A DNA stretch of 64,000 nucleotides from Desulfomonilaceae bacterium. Its GTDB lineage: Bacteria; Desulfobacterota; Desulfomonilia; Desulfomonilales; Desulfomonilaceae. Under the pieces are notes generated by a model, which made no database searches, was not told where the DNA came from, and saw only the letters and a list, made by a program, of their open reading frames with translations. The translations under genes and the position numbers were made by a program. The stretch is from contig JBAZSD010000001.1 in assembly GCA_041662605.1 (NCBI GenBank), positions 186,001 to 250,000 of the forward strand. Reading direction: 5' to 3'. This document shows positions 50,514-60,459 of this stretch, one piece after another (positions within the stretch are counted from its first letter, which is position 1; each line of letters opens with the position of its first letter).

Positions 50514-52049
50514 TCAGCCTCTTGCCAAGGCTTTGAATCTGTATAGATCCGTTATTCGGTAACCCGCGTATCTTCCCAGTAGCAAAGTAGCGGCTAGCAG
50601 GACCAATAGCAGTTCTGGAAACACAAAAAATATATGCTCAAGAAACTTGTTATTCATGACAACAAATGCAAGGGCTGCGGTAAAAATGCTTCCGAGTCCT
50701 GACAGAAGAGATTCCGAGGCTCCTCTCTCTTCCCAGACTATAGACATCCTTTCAATGGTCATTGTGAGAATGACCAAAGGAAATAAGGCAAGAGACAATC
50801 CCCGATGAATACCAAGACTGTGGGTTAGAATGCTCAACGCCACAATCAGCAAAACAACCACAATAAGAACAGCCGCTAATCGTGGTACCACGAGCAACTT
50901 CAGTCTTTCCAGGTAGAATCTGGTGATGAGACCAAGAGCCACCACCACGGCAAACATAAGAACCCCCCAGGCCAATCCTGTTTCGCGAAAGGCCAGTGCT
51001 ATCAGTACCGGCATGAATGTCCCAAAAGTTTTTATCCCGACTATGTTGCGCAGAATGACCAGCAGAAAGGCTCCAATTGGAATTGTGAGTAGGATACGAA
51101 ACACGGCCTGAGTATTTACCGGTAGAGAAAATAGTGAGAATCTAAGTAAAAGAGGCTTGGAAATTTCTCCTCGAAAGGCTATCGACGCAATTCCTTCATC
51201 GACCTTCGGGCTCACAGACACCGTTACGTTAAGTTTGGATCCCCCTTGAACCTTAACCAGGGAACCTTCTCCACGCCACCACGGCAACCAGTCCACGGGT
51301 ACGGGAGATTTCCCGGTCGTAGGATCAAAGGTCAGCCATCTTTGGCCATTGTGCACTTCAACCCAGTGCAATAAGTTAACTTTCTTTGAAAAATCCAATT
51401 TATCGTCGTCTAGGTGTATTCCATGGACGACTCTTGCAGCTATGCCGGATTGGGCGAGTATTCGAACCGCGAGGTCCGCTTTGTTTCGCTGCGCGGTTTT
51501 TTGTCCGAGAAGCAACTTCACGTTATCGTCAGGATTAGATGAATTAAGCCTTCGGAGAAGTTCCATGACAAAGCTCGGAGTGTCTGCCGACTTCGGTTTG
51601 ATCTTGCTGATCAAAGAATCGACCGCTGCAAGTTTGGCCCCTTTGAAATCAGGATTCGTAATGTCCGCCGGCTTTGCTTCATTCTTGGGCCTCTTAGCGC
51701 TTGTCATACGAACGGTTGCCCTGTAATAAAGATTCTGAGCGCCATCAGCCTTGCGTGTGGACCATACCGCTGAGCGGTTGACATCCTCCGTGGATGAATT
51801 GAGCCCGTAATTGGTTGAAATAAAATGTTCATCGGTGAAAGCGAACCGGCCACTATTTAAAGGGAGAAACATCGTGACCTTCACAGGACCGCCTTCAGCG
51901 TCAAAGCGTATGCGAGCGTCCACGTTCCACACTTGGACCTTGGTTTTAGGCGTCAAAGGAAAACCCAGATAATAGGCCTTGTAGGAAAAGACTCCGAGCC
52001 CCACTATTGTCAAACTAATAGCTAACAAATATAGCCGGGCTTTGTTCAC
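50514..52049 (-). CDS. Inactive transglutaminase fused to seven transmembrane helices
   Basis: 511 residues from GTG 52049, just after the stop of the protease gene; the frame is open 30 bases upstream to a TTG. One N-terminal helix (LYLLAISLTIVGLGVFSY), a periplasmic transglutaminase-like domain (about 30-295, with LHWVEVHNGQRWLTFDPTTG but no clear Cys nucleophile), then about seven helices from residue 300 (VFRILLTIPIGAFLLVILRN onward). Known as a family whose genes flank the RimK-related ligase and the aspartic protease. Probably a membrane scaffold or sensor for the set. Confidence 0.85.
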   Translation of the reverse strand: MNKARLYLLAISLTIVGLGVFSYKAYYLGFPLTPKTKVQVWNVDARIRFDAEGGPVKVTMFLPLNSGRFAFTDEHFISTNYGLNSSTEDVNRSAVWSTRKADGAQNLYYRATVRMTSAKRPKNEAKPADITNPDFKGAKLAAVDSLISKIKPKSADTPSFVMELLRRLNSSNPDDNVKLLLGQKTAQRNKADLAVRILAQSGIAARVVHGIHLDDDKLDFSKKVNLLHWVEVHNGQRWLTFDPTTGKSPVPVDWLPWWRGEGSLVKVQGGSKLNVTVSVSPKVDEGIASIAFRGEISKPLLLRFSLFSLPVNTQAVFRILLTIPIGAFLLVILRNIVGIKTFGTFMPVLIALAFRETGLAWGVLMFAVVVALGLITRFYLERLKLLVVPRLAAVLIVVVLLIVALSILTHSLGIHRGLSLALFPLVILTMTIERMSIVWEERGASESLLSGLGSIFTAALAFVVMNNKFLEHIFFVFPELLLVLLAATLLLGRYAGYRITDLYRFKALARG

Positions 52050-52053
52050 TGCC

Positions 52054-52548
52054 TCATTTCTCCCGACATTCCGGTTCAACAGTGTATTCGGCCGAGGGGT
52101 CCGGTATCAATCTGCCAGCCATGAAACTGCGTCCGATGAGAAGAGGATACTTAAAACGACTGCGGTCGATAAGGTTGACGTCCGTCGAAGCATAATGGTT
52201 CCCAATACAGATGCCCATTTTGACCACAAAACGTCTTTGAGGAGGCCCCTGGTGGCGTTTAATCTCAGCCACACCCAACAGTTTACGCTCAAAAGGAAAT
52301 CTTTTCCCTGATTTGTCAACGGCGCTAAATCGAACCCATTCCTGGCCATCTTGATCAAATTTTTCGATGTCAACGGCGTTAATTGACGTAGTAGCCGCTC
52401 CAGTGTCCAATTTTGCATCGAACGCCAGACCGCCCGGGTAAATAAGAGCTTTTTCGATCCAACCAACGGTTTGTTTATCCTGCCCGTAGACATAAGCAGG
52501 CGCCATGATGAGCAGTAAGCCAATCATCGCGTTGCGAAGTAAAATCAT
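52054..52548 (-). CDS. Exported retropepsin-like aspartic protease (RimK-associated)
   Basis: 164 residues from ATG 52548 (AGGAG six bases upstream; the frame is open further). Signal peptide MILLRNAMIGLLLIMAPAYV with cleavage near VYG-QDK. Active-site motif LDTGAATTSI (Asp-Thr-Gly, with the Ala that follows), flap-like WVRFSAVDKSGKRFPFERKL, and YPLLIGRSFM. The family was long annotated as ATP-dependent zinc protease but its motif is retropepsin-like. Its stop comes four bases ahead of the 7TM gene start. One Asp per chain implies a dimer. Confidence 0.85.
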   Translation of the reverse strand: MILLRNAMIGLLLIMAPAYVYGQDKQTVGWIEKALIYPGGLAFDAKLDTGAATTSINAVDIEKFDQDGQEWVRFSAVDKSGKRFPFERKLLGVAEIKRHQGPPQRRFVVKMGICIGNHYASTDVNLIDRSRFKYPLLIGRSFMAGRLIPDPSAEYTVEPECREK

Positions 52549-52629
52549 TCTAACTCCTTGTAGGGCAGGACGCTTCGCGGCCGTTGCCCCTATATCGCTC
52601 CAATCCTTGAAGCCAATCACGGGATGCTG

Positions 52630-53235
52630 TTATGGACCGGTTATAATCTCAGCTCCAAATGACAGTACATTTTGATTAGGGTTCTTCTCAAGAATTAAAT
52701 CCGCTACCTGATGATGTCCTTGCTCAGTCGCAAGACTCAACGCTGTAAACCCTTTTCTGGTTCTTGCGTTCACGTCAGCTCCGTTTGCAAGAAGCAATTT
52801 CACGACATCCTTGTGGCCTTTTAACGCTGCGCAAATTAGCGATGTCTGTCCGTACCAGTCTTTTGCGTTTACTTTCGCGCCTTTTTCCAATAGCAATTGT
52901 ACGACTTCCACATGCCCCCGAGAAGCCGCTACCATCAAGGGGGTTTTTCCATACTGTCCCGACGAGTTGATGTCGGCTCCCTTTTCCACCAGTAACTTCA
53001 CTGTTTCAATTTGCCCATTAGAAGCCGCCCCACCCAAAGCAGTCCAGCCTTTGGAGTCATGTACATCTGGAAGAGTTCCCTTATCGAGGATCGAAACTAC
53101 CCGATTCACCTTTCCGGCCGAGGCGGCATTGGTGAGTTGGGCGCCAAGGTCTTTTGAAACTCCAAGACCAGCGGCAATAAGTCCGCAAGCGATCAGGAAT
53201 CCAGCGATAGAAAATATTTGCCAGAATTTTTTCAA
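52630..53235 (-). CDS. Exported ankyrin-repeat protein
   Basis: 201 residues. N-terminal signal or anchor helix (FWQIFSIAGFLIACGLIAAG) followed by four to five ankyrin repeats: GWTALGGAASNGQIETVKLL, YGKTPLMVAASRGHVEVVQLL, YGQTSLICAALKGHKDVVKLL, GFTALSLATEQGHHQVADLI. A protein-interaction module in the periplasm or at the membrane. Start TTG 53235 with AGGAG nine bases before. The protease gene begins 82 bases downstream, so it might be co-expressed with that set. Confidence 0.87.
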   Translation of the reverse strand: MKKFWQIFSIAGFLIACGLIAAGLGVSKDLGAQLTNAASAGKVNRVVSILDKGTLPDVHDSKGWTALGGAASNGQIETVKLLVEKGADINSSGQYGKTPLMVAASRGHVEVVQLLLEKGAKVNAKDWYGQTSLICAALKGHKDVVKLLLANGADVNARTRKGFTALSLATEQGHHQVADLILEKNPNQNVLSFGAEIITGP

Positions 53236-53545
53236 TTCTTGAATACTCCTACGATTTTTTAATAATTCAATAAAGCGGTTCTTTTCTCGTCAGGTTTTTT
53301 GGACAGTTCAGCCCCTCAATTGTTTTTACAGCCCAATACCAAAAAACTCGCGATTTTTTAATACATTTCAATGTCACTACAAATATTTCCTGAACACAGG
53401 TTTCAAGTGAACGCCACGCATCGAAACCACGGCTCATTTCCAAGTTTGGGAAACAAACGTACAAATCCCCCAATGTCAAGCCTCCTGGGCTAATTACTTA
53501 AAATGTTGTGGCATTTGATCTGATGAGAAAATGGAGGAAATCCGG
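53236..53545. other. Intergenic region without a recognised gene
   Basis: 310 bases upstream of the ankyrin gene and downstream of the 59-residue gene, both on the minus strand. Short frames exist but none has a ribosome site or family features. Presumably holds the ankyrin gene promoter and the small gene's end; no clear terminator stem was found. Confidence 0.5.
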
Positions 53546-53725
53546 CTATTGGGAGTCGGACCTTTGTTGTTCGTATTGATCACTAAACCTATCCGCATAC
53601 TTCATGATCCAGTCAATGACAGCCTCGGTCCCCAGGTCTCGTCCGGCCTTTTCAGATTCAATCCATTTGTGTCTATCAATTTCCTGGGCCTGAATTTTCA
53701 AATATTTGTTCAAATCCATGTTCAT
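53546..53725 (-). CDS. 59-residue conserved-looking small protein
   Basis: Minus-strand frame from ATG 53725 to TAG 53546. It starts MNMDLNKYLKIQAQEIDRHK and goes on WIESEKAGRDLGTEAVIDWI, ending DQYEQQRSDSQ; helical and highly charged. AAAGG lies about ten bases ahead of the ATG. The wording IQAxEIDxHKWIESEKAGRDLG is familiar to me from small uncharacterised proteins of Desulfobacterota and relatives, but I cannot give it a name or function. It lies alone, divergent from the transaldolase/isomerase gene. Confidence 0.72.
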   Translation of the reverse strand: MNMDLNKYLKIQAQEIDRHKWIESEKAGRDLGTEAVIDWIMKYADRFSDQYEQQRSDSQ

Positions 53726-53868
53726 GTCTCAGCAGCCTTTGTTGTTAACGATCACTTTTTCATGATAGATTCTAGCTATCATTGTTAATCGCAAGCATGC
53801 CCCGTGTCAAGAAGATTGTTAATTTTCGGTGAGTTTTCAGTTCGTTAAACGTTAGGATGGAGGTGCTC

Positions 53869-56649
53869 ATGTCTAGCTCCTTGAAACTCATAAACTCCTT
53901 CGGTCAATCTATATGGTATGACAACCTGGGTCGCGAATTGCTCCGGTCAGGATCTCTCAAAAGATTAATAGAAGAAGACGGTATCTCAGGAATAACTTCG
54001 AATCCGACTATTCTTCTTAATTCTATTAGTAACGAAAAAATTTACGATGAAGACATTCATATCGAAGTCGACAAAGGAGCTGGCGTGACGGGTGTTTATG
54101 AGCACCTTGTCATCGCGGACATAAGTGAAGCTGCAGACCTTCTTTTCCCGATCTTTAAACAGACAAACGGTGTCGATGGCTTTGTGAGTCTCGCGGTTCC
54201 CCCTGACCTGGGTTATGAGAGGGCAAAAACAGTGTCCGAAGCCAAGAGACTCTTTGACAAGGTAGATCGACCAAATCTCATGATCAAAGTACCCGCCACT
54301 CCACAGGGAGTTGACGCTGTAAGAGAGCTGATATCGGCGGGGATTAACATAAACGCTACACTGATTTTCTCCCTTGAGCAATATCGAGCCGTTGTTCAAG
54401 CGTATATGGATGGATTGGAAAAATGGATAGATACGGGAGGAAACCCAAATGGAATCGCTTCCGTAGCTTCATTTTTTGTAAGCCGTGTAGACACGGTTGT
54501 AGATGAAAGATTGCGCGAGTTTTCAGGTCCCGCTAGCCGTAGCGCGTGCAACGAGTTGATAGGACAGGCGGCGATTGCAAACGCAAATCTGGCTTATGAA
54601 ATTTATACTGAGATTCTTGCATCAGACAGGTGGAAAAACCTGTCAAAAATGGGAGCTAAACCTCAACGAGTTCTTTGGGCCAGCACCAGCGTCAAGAATC
54701 CATTGTATCCAGACACATACTATGTCGACAATCTTCTTTGGCCGGGCACTATCAACACACTTCCGAAAGCTACACTGGAAGCCTACCGTGATCATGGAGA
54801 TCCCGAACGTCGAATTGGTCCAAATTCGAAAAACGCCAGGAGTATTTTTGAAGCAATAGAGAGAGAAGGCCTCAGCATGGACCTGATCATGCAGAGATTA
54901 ACGGAAGCGGGGGTCAGTTCGTTTGGCGATTCATTTGATGAATTGCTCTCGGAGATAGCTCGCAAGAGGACCAGGTTGCTTCGCGGTTGGGGACATAGGT
55001 CCGCGTCTTTGGGGAACCTGCAACGAGATGTTGATGAAATTTTAGTTCGACTCGATAGGGAGAAGGTGACGGACCAGATATGGGACATGAGGCCCGAGTT
55101 GTGGACCGATGATCCTTCTAGTCGAGCCGAAATCGCTCATCGCCTGGGATGGCTTCGCATTGTGGAGACTATGGTCTGTGAAGTCGAGAAACTAAAGAAT
55201 TTTGCGATAGAAATCATCGCGGCTGGATATGAACATGTGGTTTTAATCGGGATGGGCGGTAGCGCTCTCGCTTCTGAAGTTTTTTTGAATTGTTTTGGAC
55301 ATAATGAGCAATATCCGGATCTAAGAGTGATTGACACAACAGTTCCCGACGCGATTCGAGATATTGAATTGTCGTTAGACCTAAAAAAGACTTTGTTCAT
55401 AGTCAGCAGCAAAACTGGCGGAACAATTGAAGTCATGTCTTTATTCAAATATTTCTATAAACGTGTGCAAGACTCGGAGAGAGATTCTGTGGGAAGACAT
55501 TTTGTCGCAATAACGGATCCAGGCACTATTTTAGGAAAACTCGCGGCTGAAAAAAAATTCAGGAAAATATTCCTGAATCCTTCGGATATAGGTGGGAGGT
55601 TTAGCGCCCTGTCATATTTTGGGCTGGTCCCGGCAGCGCTCATCGGAGTTGATATCAGTTTCCTTCTTGCCCGTTCATCGCAAGCGGTAGAAGCCTCTGG
55701 AGCAGATGCGCCAGCCTTGGAAAGCCCGGGAGCGTGGCTCGGCGTTATCATGGCTCAGGCGGCTTTTTCCGGTCGGGACAAACTCACCCTCATCGTTTCT
55801 CCGCCTTTAAAGAGCTTCGCATGTTGGTTGGAACAACTGGTAGCTGAGAGTCTCGGAAAAGACGGTAAAGGAGTTCTACCAATCGAAGGTGAGCCAGTTG
55901 GAAGACCTTTTTGTTACGGCAAGGACAGAATTTTTGTTTATCTCCGATTAGATTCGGACTCAACATACGACATGGCTGTTTCAGAGCTTGAACGAGATGG
56001 TTTTCCTGTCGTTACCTTAAGGATGCATAACGCGTATGATATTGGACGGGAAATCTTTCGGTGGGAATTCGCAACTGCCGTCGCAGGTCAGATCCTCAAA
56101 ATAAATCCCTTTGATCAGCCTAACGTTCAAGAATCAAAGGATATTGCAGCTTCTACAATCAAAGAATGTGCTGCTCAAGGTCAATTTCCCGAGTCTGAGG
56201 TTCTGGAAATAGGAGGCCATAATTTTGACTCTAAAATCGGAGACTTTATCTCGAGTGTTAAACCCGGGGATTATGTTGCGTTTAATGCCTTTATCAGATC
56301 AAATACAGTGAATGATTCGGAACTCGAAGTTTTAAGGACATTTGTGAGAGACAAGTTTGGAGTTGCGACGACAGTCGGGTTTGGCCCGAGGTATCTTCAT
56401 TCAACAGGACAGATTCACAAGGGAGGCGCAAATAACGGTCATTTCCTTATCATAACAGCCGACGATTTTGATGATCTGCCCATACCTGGAGTTAATTATT
56501 CATTCGGCACGCTCAAATCCGCTCAGGCGTTCGGTGATTTAAGAACTCTAACTAAAAGAGAAAGGAATGTGATTCGCGTTCACCTTAAGGATGAATCGCA
56601 ATTGGGAGAGATTCTGGAAGCTTTGAAAAGATTTTTTATTCTTGACTAG
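53869..56649 (+). CDS. Bifunctional transaldolase/phosphoglucose isomerase
   Basis: Two sugar-phosphate enzymes in one chain of 926 residues from ATG 53869 (GGAGG 53859-53863; ATG 53857 lies at that site's edge). N-terminal transaldolase (about 1-365): GISGITSNPTI and the Schiff-base Lys in NLMIKVPATPQGVDAV. C-terminal phosphoglucose isomerase (about 390-926): GMGGSALASEVF, IVSSKTGGTIEVMSLF (phosphate site), and the late TGQIHKGGANNGHFL. Links the non-oxidative pentose phosphate pathway with glycolysis or gluconeogenesis and would allow channelling of fructose 6-phosphate. Such fusions are known in several phyla. Confidence 0.95.
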   Translation: MSSSLKLINSFGQSIWYDNLGRELLRSGSLKRLIEEDGISGITSNPTILLNSISNEKIYDEDIHIEVDKGAGVTGVYEHLVIADISEAADLLFPIFKQTNGVDGFVSLAVPPDLGYERAKTVSEAKRLFDKVDRPNLMIKVPATPQGVDAVRELISAGININATLIFSLEQYRAVVQAYMDGLEKWIDTGGNPNGIASVASFFVSRVDTVVDERLREFSGPASRSACNELIGQAAIANANLAYEIYTEILASDRWKNLSKMGAKPQRVLWASTSVKNPLYPDTYYVDNLLWPGTINTLPKATLEAYRDHGDPERRIGPNSKNARSIFEAIEREGLSMDLIMQRLTEAGVSSFGDSFDELLSEIARKRTRLLRGWGHRSASLGNLQRDVDEILVRLDREKVTDQIWDMRPELWTDDPSSRAEIAHRLGWLRIVETMVCEVEKLKNFAIEIIAAGYEHVVLIGMGGSALASEVFLNCFGHNEQYPDLRVIDTTVPDAIRDIELSLDLKKTLFIVSSKTGGTIEVMSLFKYFYKRVQDSERDSVGRHFVAITDPGTILGKLAAEKKFRKIFLNPSDIGGRFSALSYFGLVPAALIGVDISFLLARSSQAVEASGADAPALESPGAWLGVIMAQAAFSGRDKLTLIVSPPLKSFACWLEQLVAESLGKDGKGVLPIEGEPVGRPFCYGKDRIFVYLRLDSDSTYDMAVSELERDGFPVVTLRMHNAYDIGREIFRWEFATAVAGQILKINPFDQPNVQESKDIAASTIKECAAQGQFPESEVLEIGGHNFDSKIGDFISSVKPGDYVAFNAFIRSNTVNDSELEVLRTFVRDKFGVATTVGFGPRYLHSTGQIHKGGANNGHFLIITADDFDDLPIPGVNYSFGTLKSAQAFGDLRTLTKRERNVIRVHLKDESQLGEILEALKRFFILD

Positions 56650-56703
56650 TTGGCTATTCTGTTGAGAAACTAATTAGTTCAGGATTTTAACTTGGAGATA
56701 AAG

Positions 56704-58332
56704 ATGCAAAAGCCGTCCAATCAATCAATTGACGCGACCAACTCGCCAGCTTTAAACGATTCAATTGAGACGAAAGATACTGATTGGCCGATTCACGATA
56801 ACCTCGCAAAATTGCAGAGGATGAGGGATGAAGCGAGGGGTGGAGGCGGGCAAAAACGTATAACGGAGCAACACGCCCGCGGGAAACTAACCGCAAGGGA
56901 AAGAGTTGATTTACTCCTCGACGAAGGATCATTCGAAGAATTCGACGTCCTCAAGGCTGGAAGAGGAGGCCATCTCGGAGGAGAAAAAGAACATCTCAGT
57001 GATGGTGTAATCACGGGGCACGGTACCATCGACGGAAGAGAAGTCTTCATCTTCAGTCAGGATTTCACCGTGATCGGAGGCTCATTAGGAGAAGCCCATT
57101 CTGAAAAGATAAGCAAAGTTATGGACCATGCGGTTAGAGTTGGGGCTCCATTCATTGGGCTGAACGATTCCGGAGGAGCCCGTATCCAGGAAGGCGTGGA
57201 TTCTCTGGCGGCATATGGCCAGATCTTTAATCGAAACGTGATGGCAAGTGGAGTGATTCCCCAGATATCTTGCATTATGGGTCCATGCGCTGGTGGGGCT
57301 GTTTATAGCCCGGCAATGACCGATTTTACTTTCATGGTTGAACATTCGTCTTACATGTTCGTTACTGGGCCTAATGTTGTTAAGACGATAATACATCAGG
57401 ATATTTCGTTTGACGATTTGGGAGGCGCCGGTGTTCATTCGTCCAAAAGTGGAGTAGCTCATTTCGTTTTACCAAACGACATCTTGTGCATCAGGGAAGT
57501 CCGCAGACTAATTAATTACTTACCATCCAACAACATGCAAAAACCCCCTTTTCTAGATCTCCGGGATCCAAACGACAGAAAAGACCCTGCGCTCGATTAT
57601 CTGGTTCCGGTGAGCCCTAATCAGCCTTATGACATGAAAGTTCTAATTAACAGCGTCCTGGACGGGGCCGAGTTTTTCGAAGTCCAATCTCACTTCGCAA
57701 AAAATCTGATCGTGGGATTCGGACGACTTGGTGGACAAACCATAGGGCTCATTGCTAACCAACCGGCTGTTTTGGCTGGAGTTCTTGATAGTAACGCTTC
57801 GGCGAAGGGAGCCCGTTTTGTTAGATTCTGTGACGCCTTCAACATTCCACTCATTTGTTTCGTCGATGTTCCTGGTTTTATGCCTGGTCCCGAGCAGGAA
57901 CATGGGGGAATCATACGACACGGGGCAAAACTCCTGTATGCCTTTATTGAGGCTACGGTACCTAGAATTACTGTGGTTGTAAGAAAGGCTTACGGCGGCG
58001 CTTATATTGTCATGAACTCAAAGCACATAGGAGCGGATTTAAATTATGCGTGGCCCACCGCCGAGATAGCGGTTATGGGCCCTAGAGGAGCGGCTGAAGT
58101 CATTTACCGAAAAGAAATTCAGGCTTCATCTCATCCGTCGGCGGCTTTGGTCGAAAAGGAAGCTTTCTACAGAAAAACTTTTGCAAACCCGTTCCTCGCC
58201 GCAAAACGAGGCTACATCGACGATGTGATTTTCCCCAGGGACACCAGGGGACGACTGATTAGAAGCCTGCAATTCCTGGAAGGTAAGCACGGTGACAGGC
58301 CAAAACGTAAACATGGCAACATTCCTCTTTGA
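56704..58332 (+). CDS. pccB: Acyl-CoA (propionyl-CoA type) carboxylase, carboxyltransferase subunit
   Basis: Transfers the carboxyl group from biotin to propionyl- or acetyl-CoA. 542 residues from ATG 56704 (GGAG six bases before it). Features: MRDEARGGGGQKRITEQHARGK-like opening (seen as RGGGGQKRITEQHARGKLTA), GLNDSGGARIQEGV (oxyanion loop), MGPCAGGAVYSPA, and DVPGFMPGPEQEHGGIIRHGAKLLYA-type second loop (DVPGFMPGPEQEHGGIIRH). Length and motifs match PccB rather than the bacterial AccA/AccD pair. In an anaerobe this enzyme would serve propionate metabolism through methylmalonyl-CoA. Coupled to the biotin subunit. Confidence 0.92.
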   Translation: MQKPSNQSIDATNSPALNDSIETKDTDWPIHDNLAKLQRMRDEARGGGGQKRITEQHARGKLTARERVDLLLDEGSFEEFDVLKAGRGGHLGGEKEHLSDGVITGHGTIDGREVFIFSQDFTVIGGSLGEAHSEKISKVMDHAVRVGAPFIGLNDSGGARIQEGVDSLAAYGQIFNRNVMASGVIPQISCIMGPCAGGAVYSPAMTDFTFMVEHSSYMFVTGPNVVKTIIHQDISFDDLGGAGVHSSKSGVAHFVLPNDILCIREVRRLINYLPSNNMQKPPFLDLRDPNDRKDPALDYLVPVSPNQPYDMKVLINSVLDGAEFFEVQSHFAKNLIVGFGRLGGQTIGLIANQPAVLAGVLDSNASAKGARFVRFCDAFNIPLICFVDVPGFMPGPEQEHGGIIRHGAKLLYAFIEATVPRITVVVRKAYGGAYIVMNSKHIGADLNYAWPTAEIAVMGPRGAAEVIYRKEIQASSHPSAALVEKEAFYRKTFANPFLAAKRGYIDDVIFPRDTRGRLIRSLQFLEGKHGDRPKRKHGNIPL

Positions 58333-58343
58333 GGTTAGGCAGA

Positions 58344-60353
58344 GTGTTTGACAAAATATTAGTAGCCAATAGAGGCGAGATCGCTGTTCGAATAATTCGC
58401 ACCTGCAAGCGAATGGGATTGAAATCAGTGGCCGTATATTCAGAGGCGGACTTTAGATCTCCCTACGTTCACGACGCGGATGAGTCTTGTCTCATCGGAC
58501 CTTCCAGATCTCAGGATTCTTTCCTGAATTCAGAAAAGATCATAGAAGCCGCTTTGCATCACGGATGCCAGGCCGTACATCCCGGATATGGATTCCTATC
58601 TGAAAACGCTGAATTTGCAAGGATGGTTCAAGAGGTGGGATTAGTTTTCATTGGACCCCCGATCCAGGCTATTTCCCTGCTAGGTGACAAGATTGCGTCG
58701 AAAGCTTTAGCGATTAAAACCGGAGTACCCGTAGTGCCCGGTCGTGAAGAGCCAGTCCTCAGCGTCAAAGAAGCCATGGCCGTGGCTAAGGAAATCGGTT
58801 TCCCCGTGCTTCTAAAACCCGCCTCCGGCGGAGGGGGTAGAGGCATGCGAATTGTGAATGACATGACTGAACTACCCGGAGCGCTTGAAGCGTGCAGGGC
58901 AGAAACGAAGAAGAGCTTTGGAGATGACCGGATATTCGTGGAACGTTTCGTAACGCGGCCACGACATATAGAAATTCAGGTCATGGCAGACAATTATGGC
59001 TCAATTATTCACCTTGGTGAAAGAGAGTGCTCGATACAACGGCGTTATCAGAAAGTAATTGAGGAAACTCCTTCCAGGGCGATACACGAATCGCTTCGCG
59101 TTCAAATGGGTAAAACAGCCTGTGATCTAGCCAGGGCAGCCGGCTACGCGGGAGCCGGCACGGTGGAGTTTATTTTAAATGAAGAAAAAAATTATTATTT
59201 CCTTGAGATGAATACCCGCCTCCAGGTTGAACACCCCGTGACTGAGTTAGTAACTGACTTGGATTTGGTTGAACTTCAGATCCGGATTGCCGCAGGGGAA
59301 CCACTTGCCATCAAACAGGAAGATGTATTGATAAAAGGGTGGGCTATAGAGGCCCGGATATGCGCGGAAGATCCCTCACGCGGTTTTCTTCCAACCACCG
59401 GCATGATAACCCGCTATGCCATTCCTCTCGGCAAGAACATACGAGTAGACAGCGGCATTGACGCTGGAAGCGTTATCACTATTCATTATGATAGCTTACT
59501 AGCGAAGGTGTCCGCATGGGGAGCGAATCGGGAAGAAGCTCGAAAGCATCTGGTACGTGCGCTGAACGGGTATCATATTGAGGGAGTCACAACAAATCTG
59601 GATTTTGTTAACTCCGTACTCTGTCACCCGGCTTTTGCGAGCGGCGACTTGTCAACCAGTTTCATTCAGGATTATTTTGAAGATGGGCAAAGTCGTATTC
59701 CACCTGCTGAACAGGATCTTCATTATATGACTATGGCCGCAGTCTTGGTATCTCACACTAGACGAAATCTGGTCCGGGATTCTCTGAGACCTATGAGTCC
59801 ACATGTTGGGGCTGCTGAACAGCGTCCCTTGATACACAGGTATGTAGTCCGATCATCCTCTGATGTCTTCGAGATAGAATTGGAAGGCTCAGAGCAAAAC
59901 AGAAGAATGGACATCACTGTAAATGGGAAACAATACACGGTCGTGGCACCTGAATTTGAATATTACAGGAGACGTTTAAAGCTCTACATTGACGGAATCG
60001 CCAACATGTTTCGCCTTCAGTACCTGGACAACCATATCAGGACCTATTTTTGCGGAATAGTCCGTATCTTTGAAATCTACACGCCTCTTGAATGGAGCCT
60101 TGCCCAGTTTATGCTTAGGGACATCAAACCTATCCAGGAAAACTCTTTGAAATGTCCCATGCCAGGCCTAATAACAGCGATAACTGTTGAAGAAGGAACT
60201 CAGGTTCGTAAGGGCCAGGAATTGCTTCGCATGGAATCCATGAAAATGGAAAGCGCTGTCGCGTCCACACGAGACGGTCAAATAGATCAGATTTTGGTGC
60301 GCCCCGGCCAAACTGTCGAAACAGATGAAGTCCTGATCACGTTCAAAGAATAA
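58344..60353 (+). CDS. pccA: Acyl-CoA carboxylase biotin carboxylase/biotin carrier subunit
   Basis: 669 residues from GTG 58344 (GAGG at 58331-58334, nine bases); a TTG at 58329 has no ribosome site. Biotin carboxylase domain (1-450: FDKILVANRGEIAVRIIRTC, ATP loop KPASGGGGRGMRIV, EMNTRLQVEHPVTE), a linker domain typical of PccA-type chains, and a C-terminal biotin carrier with the biotinylated Lys in RMESMKMESAV. Carboxylates biotin with bicarbonate and ATP for the partner subunit just upstream; the start lies 11 bases after the pccB stop. Confidence 0.92.
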   Translation: MFDKILVANRGEIAVRIIRTCKRMGLKSVAVYSEADFRSPYVHDADESCLIGPSRSQDSFLNSEKIIEAALHHGCQAVHPGYGFLSENAEFARMVQEVGLVFIGPPIQAISLLGDKIASKALAIKTGVPVVPGREEPVLSVKEAMAVAKEIGFPVLLKPASGGGGRGMRIVNDMTELPGALEACRAETKKSFGDDRIFVERFVTRPRHIEIQVMADNYGSIIHLGERECSIQRRYQKVIEETPSRAIHESLRVQMGKTACDLARAAGYAGAGTVEFILNEEKNYYFLEMNTRLQVEHPVTELVTDLDLVELQIRIAAGEPLAIKQEDVLIKGWAIEARICAEDPSRGFLPTTGMITRYAIPLGKNIRVDSGIDAGSVITIHYDSLLAKVSAWGANREEARKHLVRALNGYHIEGVTTNLDFVNSVLCHPAFASGDLSTSFIQDYFEDGQSRIPPAEQDLHYMTMAAVLVSHTRRNLVRDSLRPMSPHVGAAEQRPLIHRYVVRSSSDVFEIELEGSEQNRRMDITVNGKQYTVVAPEFEYYRRRLKLYIDGIANMFRLQYLDNHIRTYFCGIVRIFEIYTPLEWSLAQFMLRDIKPIQENSLKCPMPGLITAITVEEGTQVRKGQELLRMESMKMESAVASTRDGQIDQILVRPGQTVETDEVLITFKE

Positions 60354-60459
60354 TGAGGTTATTCCGGTTTTTTCCCAAGGTTTTTGGATCAAATTATATG
60401 GGATAAAAATGATCTCATGGAGAAACTTAACACCCTTAGCTAACCTCGGATATCGAACA

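Noticed and set aside
53531..53788. Plus-strand 85-codon frame
   Set aside because: It is antisense to the more convincing 59-residue minus-strand gene; its hydrophobic composition mirrors the charged codons opposite.
60233..60244. ATGGAATCCATG, similar to the gas vesicle palindrome
   Set aside because: The arms are not separated by four bases and the sequence encodes the biotin-attachment residues MESMK in pccA.
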